Of a stretch of 64,000 nucleotides of DNA, positions 1-12,251 are shown one piece after another; positions within the stretch are counted from its first letter, which is position 1; every line of letters begins with the position of its first letter. This DNA comes from Rhizopus sp. PT2906 (taxonomy: Eukaryota; Mucoromycota; Mucoromycetes; Mucorales; Rhizopodaceae). The DNA lies in NCBI GenBank assembly GCA_025529335.1, contig JAMYHX010000030.1, positions 107,463 through 171,462 on the forward strand. The letters are read 5' to 3'. A model generated the notes under the pieces. The model ran no database searches. It had not been told where the DNA came from and saw only the letters and a program-made list of their open reading frames with translations. The translations under genes were made by a program, and so were the position numbers.

Positions 1-278
1 GAAGACAATACGTCAAAATCACGAAATAGTGATCACCAAAGTAATCGATATAAGCCCTATTAGTACACATGAACGAGTCCAATGAAGACAATAAATGTCA
101 CCTATACCACCTCCTATTTAAACTCTGCATTTCTTTCTCCTTTTATAGAATAAAAAAGAAGTTTTCTGACCTGCTCAGTTGATAAGTCATATGTGCCTGC
201 ATTTATCCTTTTTCTTATTGTTGTTATGGTTTCAATTGCCGACCTTCTTTTTCACACACAGCGTTTAGGTCTTCTGTG

Positions 279-285
279 TATAAAA
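279..285 (+). promoter_or_regulatory. TATA-like box of the bHLH gene
   Basis: TATAAAA lies about 75 bases upstream of the bHLH start codon, followed by a pyrimidine-rich stretch before the ATG. This is a motif match only. Bases 1-278 show no other feature I can support. Confidence 0.4.
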
Positions 286-358
286 CTGCACTGCGCCCCT
301 TGCTCGCTTTTCCGTTTTTTATTATTTTTATTCTTTACTTTTTACAATTATCCAAGAC

Positions 359-1198
359 ATGGCTGAAAGTCCATTTAAATTGAGACATCCTACTGATTAT
401 CATTTACAGCAACAACAACATCAATATCATCATCATCAGCAACAACAACAACAACAAGTCTTGATGGAAGATTATCCGCAACAAGGTGGCTTCTTATCTC
501 CACTGTTGAGTGATTTTGATGAACTAGACGTCAAACATAACAATAGAGTGATTGATATGGATATTATGTCTGAAGAATCACCATCTGATTATTCATCTGT
601 CCTATCTAACTCTCATCCACCACAATCCTTTTTGATGGACTTTCATCAAAAATATAATAGTGCAGATACTCTCTTATCAGTCTCTCCACAGAGTCCTACT
701 TTATTTAATGGCCCATTTTCGGCTCCTTCTCAGATGGGTTATCTTGCTGCTCTAAATCAAAATACAAGCATGGAAGACTTTGAGTCTTTGCAGTTACAGT
801 AAGATATTGCACGTTATATTCATAATCGGGATTGTTTATGCTTTGCATTAGACAGCAAATATTAACTGAAAAGAAGCGAAGAAGAAGGGAATCTCATAAT
901 GCAGGTAAATAACATAATATCATTCTGCATATGCATATGTATTAACATGGCCTTTATAGTCGAAAGAAGAAGAAGAGAAAATATTAATGAACGTATTCAA
1001 GAGTTAGGCACGCTCTTACCAGATTATATGTATGAAGAAATTACTACACATATTGGCAATAATAATAAGCCCAATAAAGGGGCTATCTTGCGAAAGTCAG
1101 TGGATCATATCAAACTGTTACAGCAGCAAGTATCAAGCTATAAGCAACGTATCCAAGAATTAGAATCTCAGCTTACTACCCTCACTCAGCCATGTTAG
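359..1198 (+). CDS. bHLH transcription factor with His/Gln-rich N-terminus
   Basis: Three exons (359-798, 852-904, 960-1198) give a 243-residue protein. The N-terminal 146 residues are low complexity, with a His/Gln run at about residues 15-35. The basic region begins at about residue 154 and spans both introns: it reads RRRRESHNAVERRRREN once spliced. His162, Glu166 and Arg170 match the H-E-R signature of bHLH proteins that bind CACGTG-type E-boxes. Helix-loop-helix follows (residues 171-225), with a short Leu/Gln-rich coiled tail. The protein is presumably nuclear and dimeric. Unspliced reading breaks the basic region, so the splice model is well supported. The specific subfamily (USF/MITF-like or other) and its targets cannot be told from sequence. 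Confidence 0.85.
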
Positions 1199-1429
1199 CT
1201 TATGTACTTTTTTATTCCATTTCTTTTATTTATATTTATATATCTATACATATTTTTATCTTTCTATTGTATTTACTCATACCCCACTTCTTTCCTTTTT
1301 TTATATCTACATTTAATAATAATAATAATAACTACGTCATTATGCTCTGTTAATTACTCTATTTGTACATCATCTTGATCATTTTACTGCAACATGGCTT
1401 AAAAAAGAAATATACGATTTTATTCTGGT

Positions 1430-3458
1430 TTATAATTTGGCTTCAGATGCAATTTCAGTATCCATTAATTCCTTCAACTCATTGGCAGCGTCTTCAAGAC
1501 ACTGCTTAAAGTGATACGTTCCATTTACATATTTGGTACCATGAACCTCTAAATCTTTCACACTAGCCACGTTAAATTGTAAGGCATGCTTCTTCACCAT
1601 GTAAGCAACTCCGAAACCATCATTGACGACTTGTCCCCAGCCATATCCGTCAAAGTGTTCAGATGATAGTTGAGAGGTAGACAAGTACCAGTGAGAAGAA
1701 TAAGCATAGGCAGGATCCTTGAACAGCTCAGGCTTCTCTTCACTATCCTTCAAACTGTTCTTCAAGCCAAACAAGTGACGATCACAACCATGGCCATTGA
1801 CAGCGTCGGCCATGTTGGCACCTTGAGTCTTGAGTGCTTTACGGAAAGCAGATATCTTTTCCTGAACGGGTACATTAGGATCTTCCATTGCCTTGACAAA
1901 GGCAACAGAGTCTACTGTAACCGTACGGGCAGTCTCGGTACGTCCACGTTGGTATTTACGGGTCTGAGCTGATTCGTAAGTGGGACGAGATGTACCAAAC
2001 ATCTTGTAATAAGCGAGTTGGATAACCATTTGAGCAAAGCCATCAGGAGAGCACTTGTACTTCTTGATCAAGTCCTTACCATAGGCTTGATAGTTCAGCA
2101 CGGTCAGTTCATGCTTCTTGATCAAGTTTTCAAAGTTGGTTTCGGCGGCTTCAATATCTTTGCTCACCTGACTATTGATGTCAAATTGAAGTTCTTGTGG
2201 TTCAGGAAGATCAGAGCGAATTTCAGCAGGTCCATGCTCGATCTTGTTTCTGGCCAGACCATCACATACAAATTCGTTCAATCGACAAGTGGCCATACCA
2301 TCCATACAAGAGTGTTCTCCCATGAAACCAGCCTTTCCGTTTTCAAACACGATAAATTGAAGAGGCTTATCAAAGAATCGGTTACGTCCATCGCCATGCC
2401 AGCAAGCGCGAGAACCTTCATCACGAGTCACAGGCTTGGAGTCATCCAAACATATCACAAAGTCAGAGGATTCAATCTTTTCCAACACTTTTCGGTTCTC
2501 AGGATTTGCGGCAATTAAATTTTCGCGATACTGTTTTACCAACCCCACATTAGTTATTTGCTATATTTTCCCTAGACTATAATCACAACTTACATCTGTC
2601 CACTTATCACGGTTATCAGAAGTCAGCACACCAATGGGAATGCCCTTGGATTGACCGGCTTGATCAATGATCTTTTGGAACTGATGCTGCAATTCAGCAG
2701 TAGACAATTGCTTTCCATTGTAAATCGTATCTACCACATAGAATCTGTTCTTTCTCAACACGACCACATGGTTATTGTTCAAGATATCAAATGTGGCTTC
2801 ATAGTCCGATGGCTTCTTGGGAATACGACAATTGTTAAACATGTATTTGAATGAATCCATACACAGAGGCTCTCCCTTGACATATTCGGGTTCCAACGTC
2901 TTTTGAGCAATCTGTCGCTTAAACTCCAAGGCAGCTGTAGCGATGGCAGCAGCACGTTGAGCAGGAGACTTGCGTAATTTATCATCCTTGTAAAGGAAGA
3001 AGTAACTAACATAAATCACAACAGGGTCACGGTAGCCCATGTAGGCTTGGTCTAACCACCAGTCTTCCATCCAATTGACAACGTTAGGGTCATTAGCCTT
3101 GGCAAGCAATCGTTCTTGCAATTCTTGTCCTAACCCTCCAGGGGCTTCAAACTCTTTGACAGCTTGCTCAGTGCGTTGAAATTCGGCATCGCTCAAGAGA
3201 GGACGAACAGATTGCAAGTACTTTTGAAGAGTGGCACTCAAGGCAGGTACAGGAAGCTTGGGTAAATTCTTTTGGTATCGAAGCATGGGACCAGGTGCAG
3301 TAGGATCGACGGGTGTCTTGGGTGTCGTGGTAGCCCATCGTTTGGCAGCAGACTATGACATATAAAATGATTAAGTCTGTCAATAAGCCATCAATAGTAC
3401 TTACTCTTGTGGCCAAAGATAAGCGTGGTGATACTCTTGTAGTAGCTGCTCTGAACAT
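1430..3458 (-). CDS. CAT2: Carnitine O-acetyltransferase, mitochondrial/peroxisomal
   Basis: Exons 3458-3405, 3352-2594 and 2530-1430 encode 637 residues. The enzyme moves acetyl groups between CoA and carnitine so that acetyl units can cross organelle membranes. The choline/carnitine acyltransferase fold is evident: catalytic His344 in GEHSCMDG, and the STSQLSSEHFDGYGWG substrate-binding segment near the C-terminus. The N-terminus (MFRAATTRVSPRLSLATRS) is a typical mitochondrial presequence. The last three residues are AKL, a peroxisomal PTS1; yeast Cat2 uses the same arrangement for dual targeting. Met42, just after the presequence (MLRYQKNLPKLPVP), could serve as the internal start of a peroxisomal form. 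The neighbour upstream on the same strand is the carnitine carrier. Confidence 0.93.
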
Positions 3459-3663
3459 GTTGTAAAGAAAAAAAAAAAAAAGGAAAATAAATCGCAGGTG
3501 AGGGAAAATATAAATAAATTTGTGTCAGCAAAAATCCCCTTTCCTTAATAGTTACACACGCAGGAACGATTGAATCTTACAAATAAAGAATGATGGAACC
3601 AATCAAAGATTATGTAATTTTATATTCTAAATAAATAACAATTTCTTTTTATTTACAAGGCAT

Positions 3664-4749
3664 TTAAAAGAGGGCATTCATAGCCTTCATAGAGTATTCA
3701 ACACCCAAGAAAGTGGCAGCATTGGCAGGGAAAGCTCTCAACATGGCTGGACCAAGTCCCTTGAAGAGGGCAGTAGGTCCATCTGTCTTTAAGGTCTTCT
3801 TGAGACAGTCACCCAAACCTGTATAAGTGCCAGCTGGTGCAGATTGTAAGCGAGATTTAAGAACATCAGGAGGAATAGCAATGGTCCACATGGCGACACC
3901 AGCCATACCTATTGAGAAAAAGTGATCAATACATATATTCAATCTTGTAAACGATAAAACTTACCACCAGCAAATAAGACAGCACCGAAACTCAAGTCCT
4001 CAGGACGAGAACCGGCAGGAGTAAGTTGCTTCTTGACGAGTTCATAAGCAACGAAATAAGCAGCTGAGCCTGGGGAATCACGTAAAAGGGTAGCACCAGT
4101 ACCTCTAAAGATGGAGCGAATACCACCTTCCTTATACAATTGACGAACAACATCTACTGGACCCTTATATTTGGCTTCACCCCCTTGTCCTTGAATCTGC
4201 ATCAATACTTTCACACGCTCAGAAGGTGCCATAAACAATGTGGTGGGGAAGGCAGAGAAGGCACCGGCGAATGTAGTCTCAGCCAGAGTGAGATGTGTGT
4301 CTGTACTGGATTTATCGGTTCTAGCAGCGTAGCAAATCTTCTTACCAAGGTCATAGGACTATAGTCAAAAGCAATCAATACATACACATTCATGCTTCTT
4401 TATTCATGTCATCTAACTTACCCAGAAACTGACGGCAAAGATGGGCGTAATACTAGCCAAGGGAGCAGACATACCACGATATAAACCGAGAACACCATCC
4501 TTTTTGATGATTTGCTTAAAGCAATCAAATGTGTTCTTGTAGACACCTTCACTAGTTTGAAGACGAACCTTGACAAGATCAAAAGGTTGACTATGTAGTC
4601 TTCTGTTAGAACGAACCCTCTAACACGTCAAGTGATATTTACCCAACCAAGACAGCGGCCATACCACCAAAACCACCGGAAAGGAATGACTTGACAGAAG
4701 AAGCAGTGCTTGATTGAACGTCAGCAACAACAGGTTCGGTATCAGACAT
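3664..4749 (-). CDS. CRC1: Mitochondrial carnitine/acylcarnitine carrier
   Basis: Exons 4749-4643, 4590-4422, 4358-3965 and 3908-3664 give 304 residues, the usual size for an SLC25 carrier. Three mitochondrial-carrier repeats are visible through their signatures QPFDLVKVRLQ, APSERVKVLMQ and IPPDVLKSRLQ; the second repeat has Ser-Glu-Arg in place of the common acidic pattern, as in known carnitine carriers. The strong match of the third repeat (AIPPDVLKSR, RAFPANAATFLG) to CACT/Crc1 identifies the substrate class. It exchanges acetyl- or acyl-carnitine for carnitine across the inner membrane. It lies 205 bases from CAT2 on the same strand, so each gene probably has its own promoter, but the pairing is functionally coherent. 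Confidence 0.92.
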
Positions 4750-7550
4750 GGTAAAGGATGTAATGAAATAATAAAAGAAAAAAGAAAGAAAGAAAAGGCA
4801 CAAGGTAAAATGAAATAAATAGGTCTGTGATTGAAAATAGTGGATTATCAGTTTTCATGTGCTTGGAAAGGAAATTTGCAAAGTGTCTATATTTTCCCAG
4901 GTTATTTTTTGTTACTGAGAAGGACATTGAATGATACAGTGACGACACTACTGGCTGTTGCAGAGCAATTTGCGCCGCCTGAAACTATTTTTGCGCCAGC
5001 AATCAGTGCTTTTTGCCAATGTAATATTTGTTGAAGAATAGGACAAACGAATAATATGTCTATTAAGTAAATGTCCTATTGACTTATGGTTATTGATGGG
5101 TAGAGGTTTTACTTTTCTACACTTTGTGGGGTGACATCTAATGTCAAGGTGTTACCCTTGCAGTTATATCTCAGTGAGGCTTCTAGACTATTTATATAAG
5201 TGAATATCTAAGATGATATATGTTATGTATACGATGCATTTAGTGTGTAAATACCGCAGCCAGACGTAGCAGGCTATAAAAGCGCTCTAAACTCCGGATA
5301 TCCACTGATCAAGCAGTAGAAAAATACATGGGCTTTATTTTATAATTCTAATTACAAAGTCTCTTTCGAATAGATAAAAAAAGTATCCACCAGTTTCAAC
5401 ATGAGAAATGTTGTGGGAGAAGCCGTCTATGAGAGTATTAGGAGGTATTTTCTGCACTAGTTTAAGATGCTACCCTCTAATATATGCGACAGTTGATCGG
5501 CTGCGTTTTAATGTTAACAAAATATGTTTATTTATTATTTTCTCCATATCCTAGAACACCAAAAAGGGACACGCTGGGTTTGGCAGCAAACTCACACTTT
5601 TCTCCTTCGATGATGAATGTCCTAAGCGACTACATGAACTTTAAAGTTACTCCACTGAATGTAAGCAATGCTACCTCATTTGACGTTGATATGACTGAGG
5701 ATGATGAACAAAATGATTGAGGCAGGACTGTCTCAGTCATATGCAGCTATTTCTAATGAAGTGTGGCGGGAAAGAAGCGGCCATGTGAACGTTACCTTTG
5801 TGCATATGCGTACATTGGTAGATGTCAAATAATCTGTTGAGGAAGCTGGAGAGGAAAGATTAACTGACCTCATTCACTTTCCAAGCAGATCACGTACGCA
5901 AGGATAGCAGGAACAGACAACTAAAACTAGAGAAATAAATCTAATCGAATAGTAATATATGATGCTTGATACTTGTGAAATCGTAATAATGAAAATATCA
6001 AGAGTGTATTAATCATCTAAAGATGCAATTCGTAATGCAAATTTACTTGACGGATGTCTGTGGCTGGCTGCCAATACATATATCTAGGAATATGAACTAC
6101 GTTACACTTTATTCACTGAAAAAAAAAAAAATGATAATTTTAGACAACAAATAATAAAAAAGAGAGCCCATCAGAAGCAAAAGGATGAATAAAGAAATGA
6201 TTAGTAAATCAAGTATTTACATTGAGATTAAATACTTACATTATAAAGAAGAGGATTTATAAGAGAAAAAAAGAGACAAGAAAAGTGAGTAAAATTATAA
6301 AAGAGATTATTAATATCTTACTCGAAGTGCACCAAATAGGGCCAGCGATAACTGGTCCGGAAAAAGAAGGGAAAAGAGAAGAGCAAGAGACAAGAGAAAG
6401 AGCAAGAAAGAGAACGGATGGGACCAAGGTTTGGTAAGAACCAAACTACCCCCAACTAGCACCGGTTACTGTTTTCGATTTTATAATCTATAATATTACA
6501 TATTAGTTTCTCACGAGAGTAAAGAATACAACATACCTTAGGGCTAACTGGGGAATAGCTGGTCTTACTTTTTGGCCCAAAGAAGAAGAAAAGAAAAAGA
6601 GAAGCCAAGATCAGACTATTTAAACAAATTCTCTAACAATTTTTTCATTTTGTTATAAAGTCTTGACCACATTTATCTTTCCTCAAAAATATCAATCTCA
6701 TTTTATGTATTAGATACTGTTTTTTTAAATAATAAAAAGGAGATAAAGTGTTTAATTGTTATTGATCTTGTAAGATATGCGAATAATTTCTGAAAAAGGT
6801 GTATATAAAAAATGATTTTTATGATCATAACATGCTAGAAGTAGCCTTCTGGGCTATTACTGGTAAGGTAAATGAACTACGAGAACTACGAGTCCCAAAA
6901 TTGAGACACAGGTAGTTGATGGTATTGACACTAGGGAAACATGTTGTCATAGTATAGATCTGTGTTTTGAATAGTTCAATGTATGATGTCTTTCCACTTG
7001 CCATTAATGTCAAACTTGAACGACCTTTCTAAAGAATGTTTTTTTTTCAAAAGAGCGTCCACTTAAATTAGCAAGTATCATCTACTAACACTTGTTAATC
7101 CCAAATAAGACCATTCATTGCCTCTTTTTTTTTGTATGAGTTGCTCAAGTAGCCAGGCTCATAAGCTGACGACGAAGGATCAAAAAAACGGACACAGAGA
7201 TGGACATACAGAGTTGAGACTGAAGGAGCTATTACTGCTAGGGGTGACTCTTGGTCTGTGCAACTCAAGTTTAAAAATCACTCTTTTGGCAAATTGTCCT
7301 TATTTAATGCATTATGCATTCAAATCGATTACATAATCAAAAAAAAGATATACTCTTTAAAGAAAGAAAAAAAAAAAAAAGAGAGAGAGAGGCATAAAAC
7401 TAAAAAGAAAACGTCTCTTTTAATTTTAATGTGGGAAAGAGTAAGACCTTGTTACATCATATTTGAATCCGAATAGGTTTCTCAAAATTTCCCGAATTTT
7501 TATTTTTTGCATTTCTTCCTCTTGCTTTTTATTTTTGTTAAAAATCTCAA
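4750..7550. other. Intergenic region, no supported gene
   Basis: This 2.8 kb lies between the carnitine carrier and the divergent G-gamma gene. It is AT-rich with several A and T homopolymers. A 78-codon open frame at 5484-5720 has an acidic Asp/Glu-rich end but no recognisable domain and may be a decayed coding remnant. A degenerate purine-rich repeat occupies roughly 6330-6610 (separate entry). A (GA)n run lies at about 7381-7391. Confidence 0.5.
6330..6610. repeat. Degenerate purine-rich interspersed repeat, two partial units
   Basis: Two units sit side by side: one near 6339 with agcgataactgg followed by an AG-rich tract, the other near 6540 with ctaactggggaatagctgg followed by another AG-rich tract. 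A related copy at about 21,080-21,300 contains ctggggagagtagcgataac plus a purine tract. The shared core followed each time by purine-rich sequence suggests one repeat family. Boundaries are approximate, and I saw no coding capacity or terminal repeats. Confidence 0.35.
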
Positions 7551-7899
7551 ATGACAAATACATATACCCAACAACATCAAATCCCTTTAACAACAACAAA
7601 GAAGTCATACAACATTTCAGAGGCAAAGTTAAAAAGAATCTTGGAATATAATGAACGACTAAAGGAGCAATTGGATTTACCTCGTATTCCTGTCTCTGAG
7701 GCATCTTCCAGGTAAGAATCATAGGTTACTTTCTGTTCTTTTTGACTCAACTGTTTATAACAGTCTTATTGATTACTGCAACTCAACAAAAGACCCGCTA
7801 TTACCTTCTATATGGGGGCCAGTAGACAAAGAGCATGATCCTTTCGCGCCGGCCGCTGGAGGAAACAAAACAAGTAGTAATTGTTGTATTGTCATGTAG
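7551..7899 (+). CDS. Heterotrimeric G protein gamma subunit
   Basis: Exons 7551-7711 and 7764-7899 encode 98 residues. A helical segment (SEAKLKRILEYNERLKEQLD) leads to the fungal G-gamma block VSEASSSLIDYCNSTKDPLL and the WGPVDKEHDPFAP motif. The protein ends in CCIVM: a CAAX box (CIVM) for prenylation, preceded by a second Cys typically palmitoylated in fungal G-gamma proteins. It should pair with G-beta at the plasma membrane in pheromone or nutrient signalling. The intron lies inside the conserved Ser-rich block, and splicing is needed to reach the CAAX box. Length and motif order match Ste18-like proteins, so the call is firm although the pathway is inferred. Confidence 0.93.
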
Positions 7900-9099
7900 A
7901 AAAAAGAGAAAAACATTGTAAATAAATTAAGGCCTTGTGTCACTATCATTGTTATATCCCATGGATACAAATTACCGTGTAGACCAATATAAATTCCCTT
8001 TTTTGTTAGTAGATCCAAGTGCAAATCACACGTATTATACAGATAAATGACTTAAAGCAGCCGTAGATGGTTGGTTTATGGCTAAAGTCATGCCTTGTTG
8101 CCTAAAGAGATTAGTTTGGATGTGATTAATATTTAATTTCAGAATACCTAAAATAGCTAACCTCAGATAGCTTATTTTAAAAGTATTCGTTTGTCGCTAT
8201 CTGTTGTCATTTTCTGTCAAAAGCTTATACGTTTAAATAGAGATATTTGTAAAAGGTTGAAGAATATTATGAGCACGTGATGCTTTACAGCACTGTTTCT
8301 GCCTGGATAAGATAAATACAACACTTGAAAGACAGCTATCATACTCAAGACATTACTGTGTCCTTCCTAAACGAAGCATTTTAATCAAGAAGAATATCCG
8401 CCTGGCCTTATCGTGACTAACATACTCCATCGAGCTTAAGCCATTTGTTTATTGTAAATTGAACCATGTTGTATTCACTGTATAATAGTGCAAATACCTC
8501 GCCTGATATGGAGCTTGAAGCATCTTTTGTTCAAAGTTTCATTGCAAGGAACTGTTTTGATACTAGTAATGGCCATCAGTCTTATGTAGTTAAAGGTAAT
8601 GAAATATACATCTTCATCTCACACATAGGGGAGTATTAATTAATATGACAAGCTATTATACTTACAACAGCAGTTCAAACCAAAAAATACATGCTAGGCA
8701 TCATACCAAAGTGTAATCCTTCTGTCGGTTATTTTTATATTCTCAAAACGTCAAAAGAAGGGAAAAAAAAAACCTAAAGTTACCTTTCATACTATTATCA
8801 TCAACCCTCTTAATTTAATGCTTTTTCTCAATAAGTAAAGATTCAGCAAGTAACAAATTCTTGTAGTGTAATTGTTTGAAAGATATACAATAAGAAGAGA
8901 TAACATTGTAAACTAAGCTTTGTCAACCAGCACAACACTCAGCTCGCTGAAGTGATGTGCCAAGAATCTCAGTTTCCACTGAACAATTACTTTTGATGAC
9001 TTAAGCGCGCTACTTTAATTTCAGTCAGCGAACAACCCTTGGTATTGGTTGTTAACTACAGCGAATTTTTTTTTTTTTATCTTCTTATAATAATACAAC
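7900..9099. other. Intergenic region
   Basis: No supported gene in this 1.2 kb. A 57-codon open frame begins at 8466 but shows no domain or splice partner. The last 200 bases presumably hold the promoter of the complex I subunit gene, with a T-rich run ending about 20 bases before the ATG. Confidence 0.45.
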
Positions 9100-9377
9100 A
9101 TGGCCGAAGGAATCAAAATTGATCCTGCCATTGAAAGATGGGCACACATTCGTGAAAACACTCACCTTTACTTCAAATTTAACCAAAGAAACACAAGAAA
9201 ATCTTTGATTTGGGGCGTTGCTGTTCCTATCGCACTTACTATCCTTGCCTACAAAACTGATGTATAGTATTTTTGAATTGACTACTATGAATATATAAAG
9301 TAACTTTATCATTTTAGCGCAAGTGGGACTTTGCTGCAGCTCAAACCAAGGAAGACTTGACTCCTTCAAAGAACTAA
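9100..9377 (+). CDS. Small complex I subunit, NDUFB4/B15-like
   Basis: Exons 9100-9261 and 9318-9377 give 73 residues. An N-terminal soluble part (DPAIERWAHIRENTHLYFKF) is followed by an Arg/Lys-rich NQRNTRKS and one hydrophobic helix (LIWGVAVPIALTILAY), then a short charged tail. This is the layout of fungal NDUFB4/B15 accessory subunits of NADH:ubiquinone oxidoreductase, which sit in the inner mitochondrial membrane arm. There is no cleavable presequence, as is usual for this family. Assignment rests on size, topology and remembered resemblance, so another single-span mitochondrial protein is possible. Confidence 0.65.
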
Positions 9378-9802
9378 GAAATGCATAAATATGTGTAGAA
9401 TTGAATTCGACAATAAACATCAACATTTACTATTCAGCTGTAACATGGTTTTGTTTCTTTTCTTTTCTTTGCTTTTCTTCATTCAAAGCAACTGGGTATC
9501 ACGCATTCATAGATATACAAGTTATAGCTTTCAAATAGGACTAAACGTCTTTCTATGATCATTCGTTGACAGCAGATACGATCACATCTTTCGGGGACAA
9601 GGGAGGAGGGGGAGGGGGAGAGGGCAGCCATGAAAGTCAAATCAGACACTTGGGATATATGAAGAGATATTTCACTATTGACTCTTTGTTCCCATTTTAA
9701 TGAAAAATAAGACTTGACAAGAGCATTATGAATTAAGTGCTTTTATTTTAATAAATATGTAAATGCAAACTTTTTTTAGCAAGATAATATACACGAGCAA
9801 AT
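9378..9802. other. Convergent intergenic spacer
   Basis: This is the 3' spacer between the complex I subunit and homoaconitase, which converge here. Apart from a G-rich tract at 9593-9624 (separate entry) I see nothing in it. Confidence 0.5.
9593..9624 (+). other. G-quadruplex-type motif
   Basis: Five G-runs of three to five bases are separated by loops of one to four bases, in a region otherwise poor in G. This meets the usual G3+N1-7 pattern. It lies between two convergent 3' ends. Confidence 0.6.
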
Positions 9803-11949
9803 CTATAAACGCTCCTTGACCCAGCCTTCAAGACCATTGGCCAACCAAATCTCCTGCACACTCTTACCAAGTGCACCTACTTTATACAGCTTCTCTTGAC
9901 CGTCTTCTTTGTGGACCTTGACTTTTCCTTCCGCCACATGAATGTCAACCTTCCATCCAGTACGTCTGGTTAAATCAGTTGTACCCAGTGCCTGCTTAAG
10001 GTCATTGACTAACTCAGGGCTTTCAATAAGCAAGAGAGCATTGTTGACAGAGTTTCGCTTAAAGATATCAGAGTAAGAGCCAGCAATCATGATTTGAATG
10101 CCACGAGATTTAATAGCTGTTGCTGCCTGTTCACGAGAAGATCCTGTACCAAAGTTGAAACCTCCCACGAGAACATCACCTTCCTTGACAACGTTAACAA
10201 AATTGGGATCATAGTTTTCCATGACAACCTTCTTCATGTCCTCTGGTGTCATATCATCATTGTAGGTATATTTTCCTGGATATATACCGTCAGTATTCAA
10301 GTTATCTGCGTGGCAGAAAAGAATTTCGCCCTTGATAATTGCAGGAAAGTTGGGTAGTACTTCAGCTTGAACTGCAGTATTAGAGTCACTGCTAGATTCA
10401 GAAGTATGTGTTTGAATGCTGAATGAAGGTTGCTTGGTTGTCTTGGCAGAAGAAGCTGGACCAGAGATCTTGCCTGTAAGTGCAGATGCAGCAACAACTG
10501 CAGGAGAGGCCAAATAAGCCAAGGCATTAGGAGATCCCATACGACCCTTAAAGTTACGATTAGTGGCTGAAATACCGATTTCACCATCCTTCAAGAGACC
10601 AGTGCCTAAGCCGACACAAGGACCACAACCAGCAGGTAATACCTTGGCGCCTGCCTCAATTAAGGTGTCCCAATCACCAGACTCTTGAGCCTCTTTTTGA
10701 ACTTCAGAACTAGCTGCGGCAACGTAAAACTCGACACCTTCCTTGATCTTGTTGCCCCTGAGGACTTGTGCGGCCTCCTTCAAGTCACTAGCGCGAGAGT
10801 TCACACAGGAGACAAGGTAAGCTTTATTAATCTTGATGTCTTGCTTCTCAAGTTCAGCAAGAGATGTGGCTACCTTGACCGAATTTGGGCCAGAGACGTG
10901 AGGAGAGAGAGTAGAGAGATCCAAAGTCAATGTCTTGGCGTAGGTTGCCTTAGGTGAGGGTTCAATGGGTTGATCGATCAAGGCTTGAATTGTTTGATCA
11001 TTAATACGAGGGTGAACAAATTTTTCGCCCTTCTTCAATGGTGGCAAGTTCTTGTTTTCGAAATGAGTGAGCTCAAGACGTCTTTGGCGCTTACGCAAGT
11101 ACTCGATCGTCTTTGTATCTACAGGGAACACACCAGCCAAGGCACCCCATTCGGTTGTCATGTTGGCAATAGCCAATCGATCCTCGACAGAAAGACCATT
11201 TAAACCTTCACCATGGAATTCAATGGCCGTATTAAGCACTTGATCCTTATTAAACAATCCGCAGAGAGTGATAATCACATCTTTTCCAGTCACACCAGCA
11301 GGTAGCTGACCTTCTAATATGACTTTGACCACAGGAGGAATTTGCCACCAAGTTCGGCCAGTGGCCCAAATGGCAGCTGCATCTGTACGAACAATAGGTG
11401 TACCAAGAGCACCAATACCACCATACATATTAGAGTGTGAATCCGAGGCGACGGTCAATGTGTTGGGGAACGCATATCCTTCCTCAATCATCACTTGGTG
11501 ACCAATACCTCTACCAGCAGGATAAAAGTCGACACCTTGTTGCTTTCCCCAGGCTTCAATGTTGGCATACTTTTGAAGGTTCTTTTCAGACTTGTTTTGA
11601 ACATCATGGTCCAATGCATACACAGGTTGCTTAGGGTCATAGATCTTTGTAGCTCCTATCGATTTAAACCTAGCACACACACACACACACAAATCAGAGA
11701 GCTGTTGAATGATGTCAATAAAACTTACTTGGGAATGACAGCCCCTGTGTTATCATGAGTAAGGACATGATGAGGACGGATAGTGACATAATCGCCACTC
11801 TTTACTTTATAGCCTTCAGGTAAGTCCACTGCATATTTTTGAACAATCTTTTCAATTAGGTTTTGATGATCTGTTGTAGCATAAGATCGACGATAAGAAA
11901 AGGTAAGTGGTCTCTTGATAATATTTGTCCTTGAAATGGCTAAAAACAT
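9803..11949 (-). CDS. LYS4: Homoaconitase, mitochondrial
   Basis: Exons 11949-11729 and 11669-9803 encode 695 residues. Homoaconitase converts homocitrate to homoisocitrate in the alpha-aminoadipate route to lysine, a fungal hallmark. The N-terminus (MFLAISRTNIIKRPLTFSYR) is a mitochondrial presequence. The iron-sulfur ligands are visible as SCVNSRASDL and AGCGPCVGLG (Cys at about residues 362, 422 and 425). The C-terminal swivel domain carries the FNFGTGSSREQAATA substrate-recognition loop. The early block SDSHSNMYGGIGALGTP is typical of the aconitase superfamily. The single intron contains a CA repeat next to its acceptor. Leucine-pathway isopropylmalate isomerase was considered, but the presequence, length and GSSREQAATA pattern fit Lys4 better. 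Confidence 0.92.
11674..11691. repeat. (CA)9 microsatellite in the LYS4 intron
   Basis: Nine CA units lie five bases from the acceptor end of the homoaconitase intron, so on the gene strand they form a GT-rich stretch just before the splice site. Confidence 0.9.
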
Positions 11950-12251
11950 GATATATAGAAAAAGAGAGAGAGAGGAGGGATAAAGAAAGAAAATAAAAAG
12001 GATGCATTTTTATTTGTATATTTTGTAGATTAGATTATCCACATCAAAGCCAATACCAAAAGTGGAAAAATAATCTTTTTTTTTTTTTCGGAACAACAAA
12101 ATCTGTCAAATGTATAACAATTCAACATTCGACAACATTTTTATTTATTTCTAAGAGTCTAGCAAACAAAAAGGATATTTTGAGGATAAATGAAAAACAT
12201 ATAAAAAGATGATAAAAATAAAGTGTATAAATAAAATTATAAAGGAAAAAT
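11950..12251. other. Intergenic spacer (LYS4 promoter / ARB1 3' end)
   Basis: About 300 bases, AT-rich with homopolymer runs. It contains the presumed promoter of homoaconitase and the terminator region of ARB1; no specific motif stands out. Confidence 0.4.

Noticed and set aside
1670..2518. Plus-strand open frames opposite carnitine acetyltransferase
   Set aside because: They are antisense shadows of a well-supported coding exon and have no domains.
8466..8639. 57-codon open frame starting MLYSLYNSANTSPDME
   Set aside because: No family resemblance and no exon continuation; could be chance.
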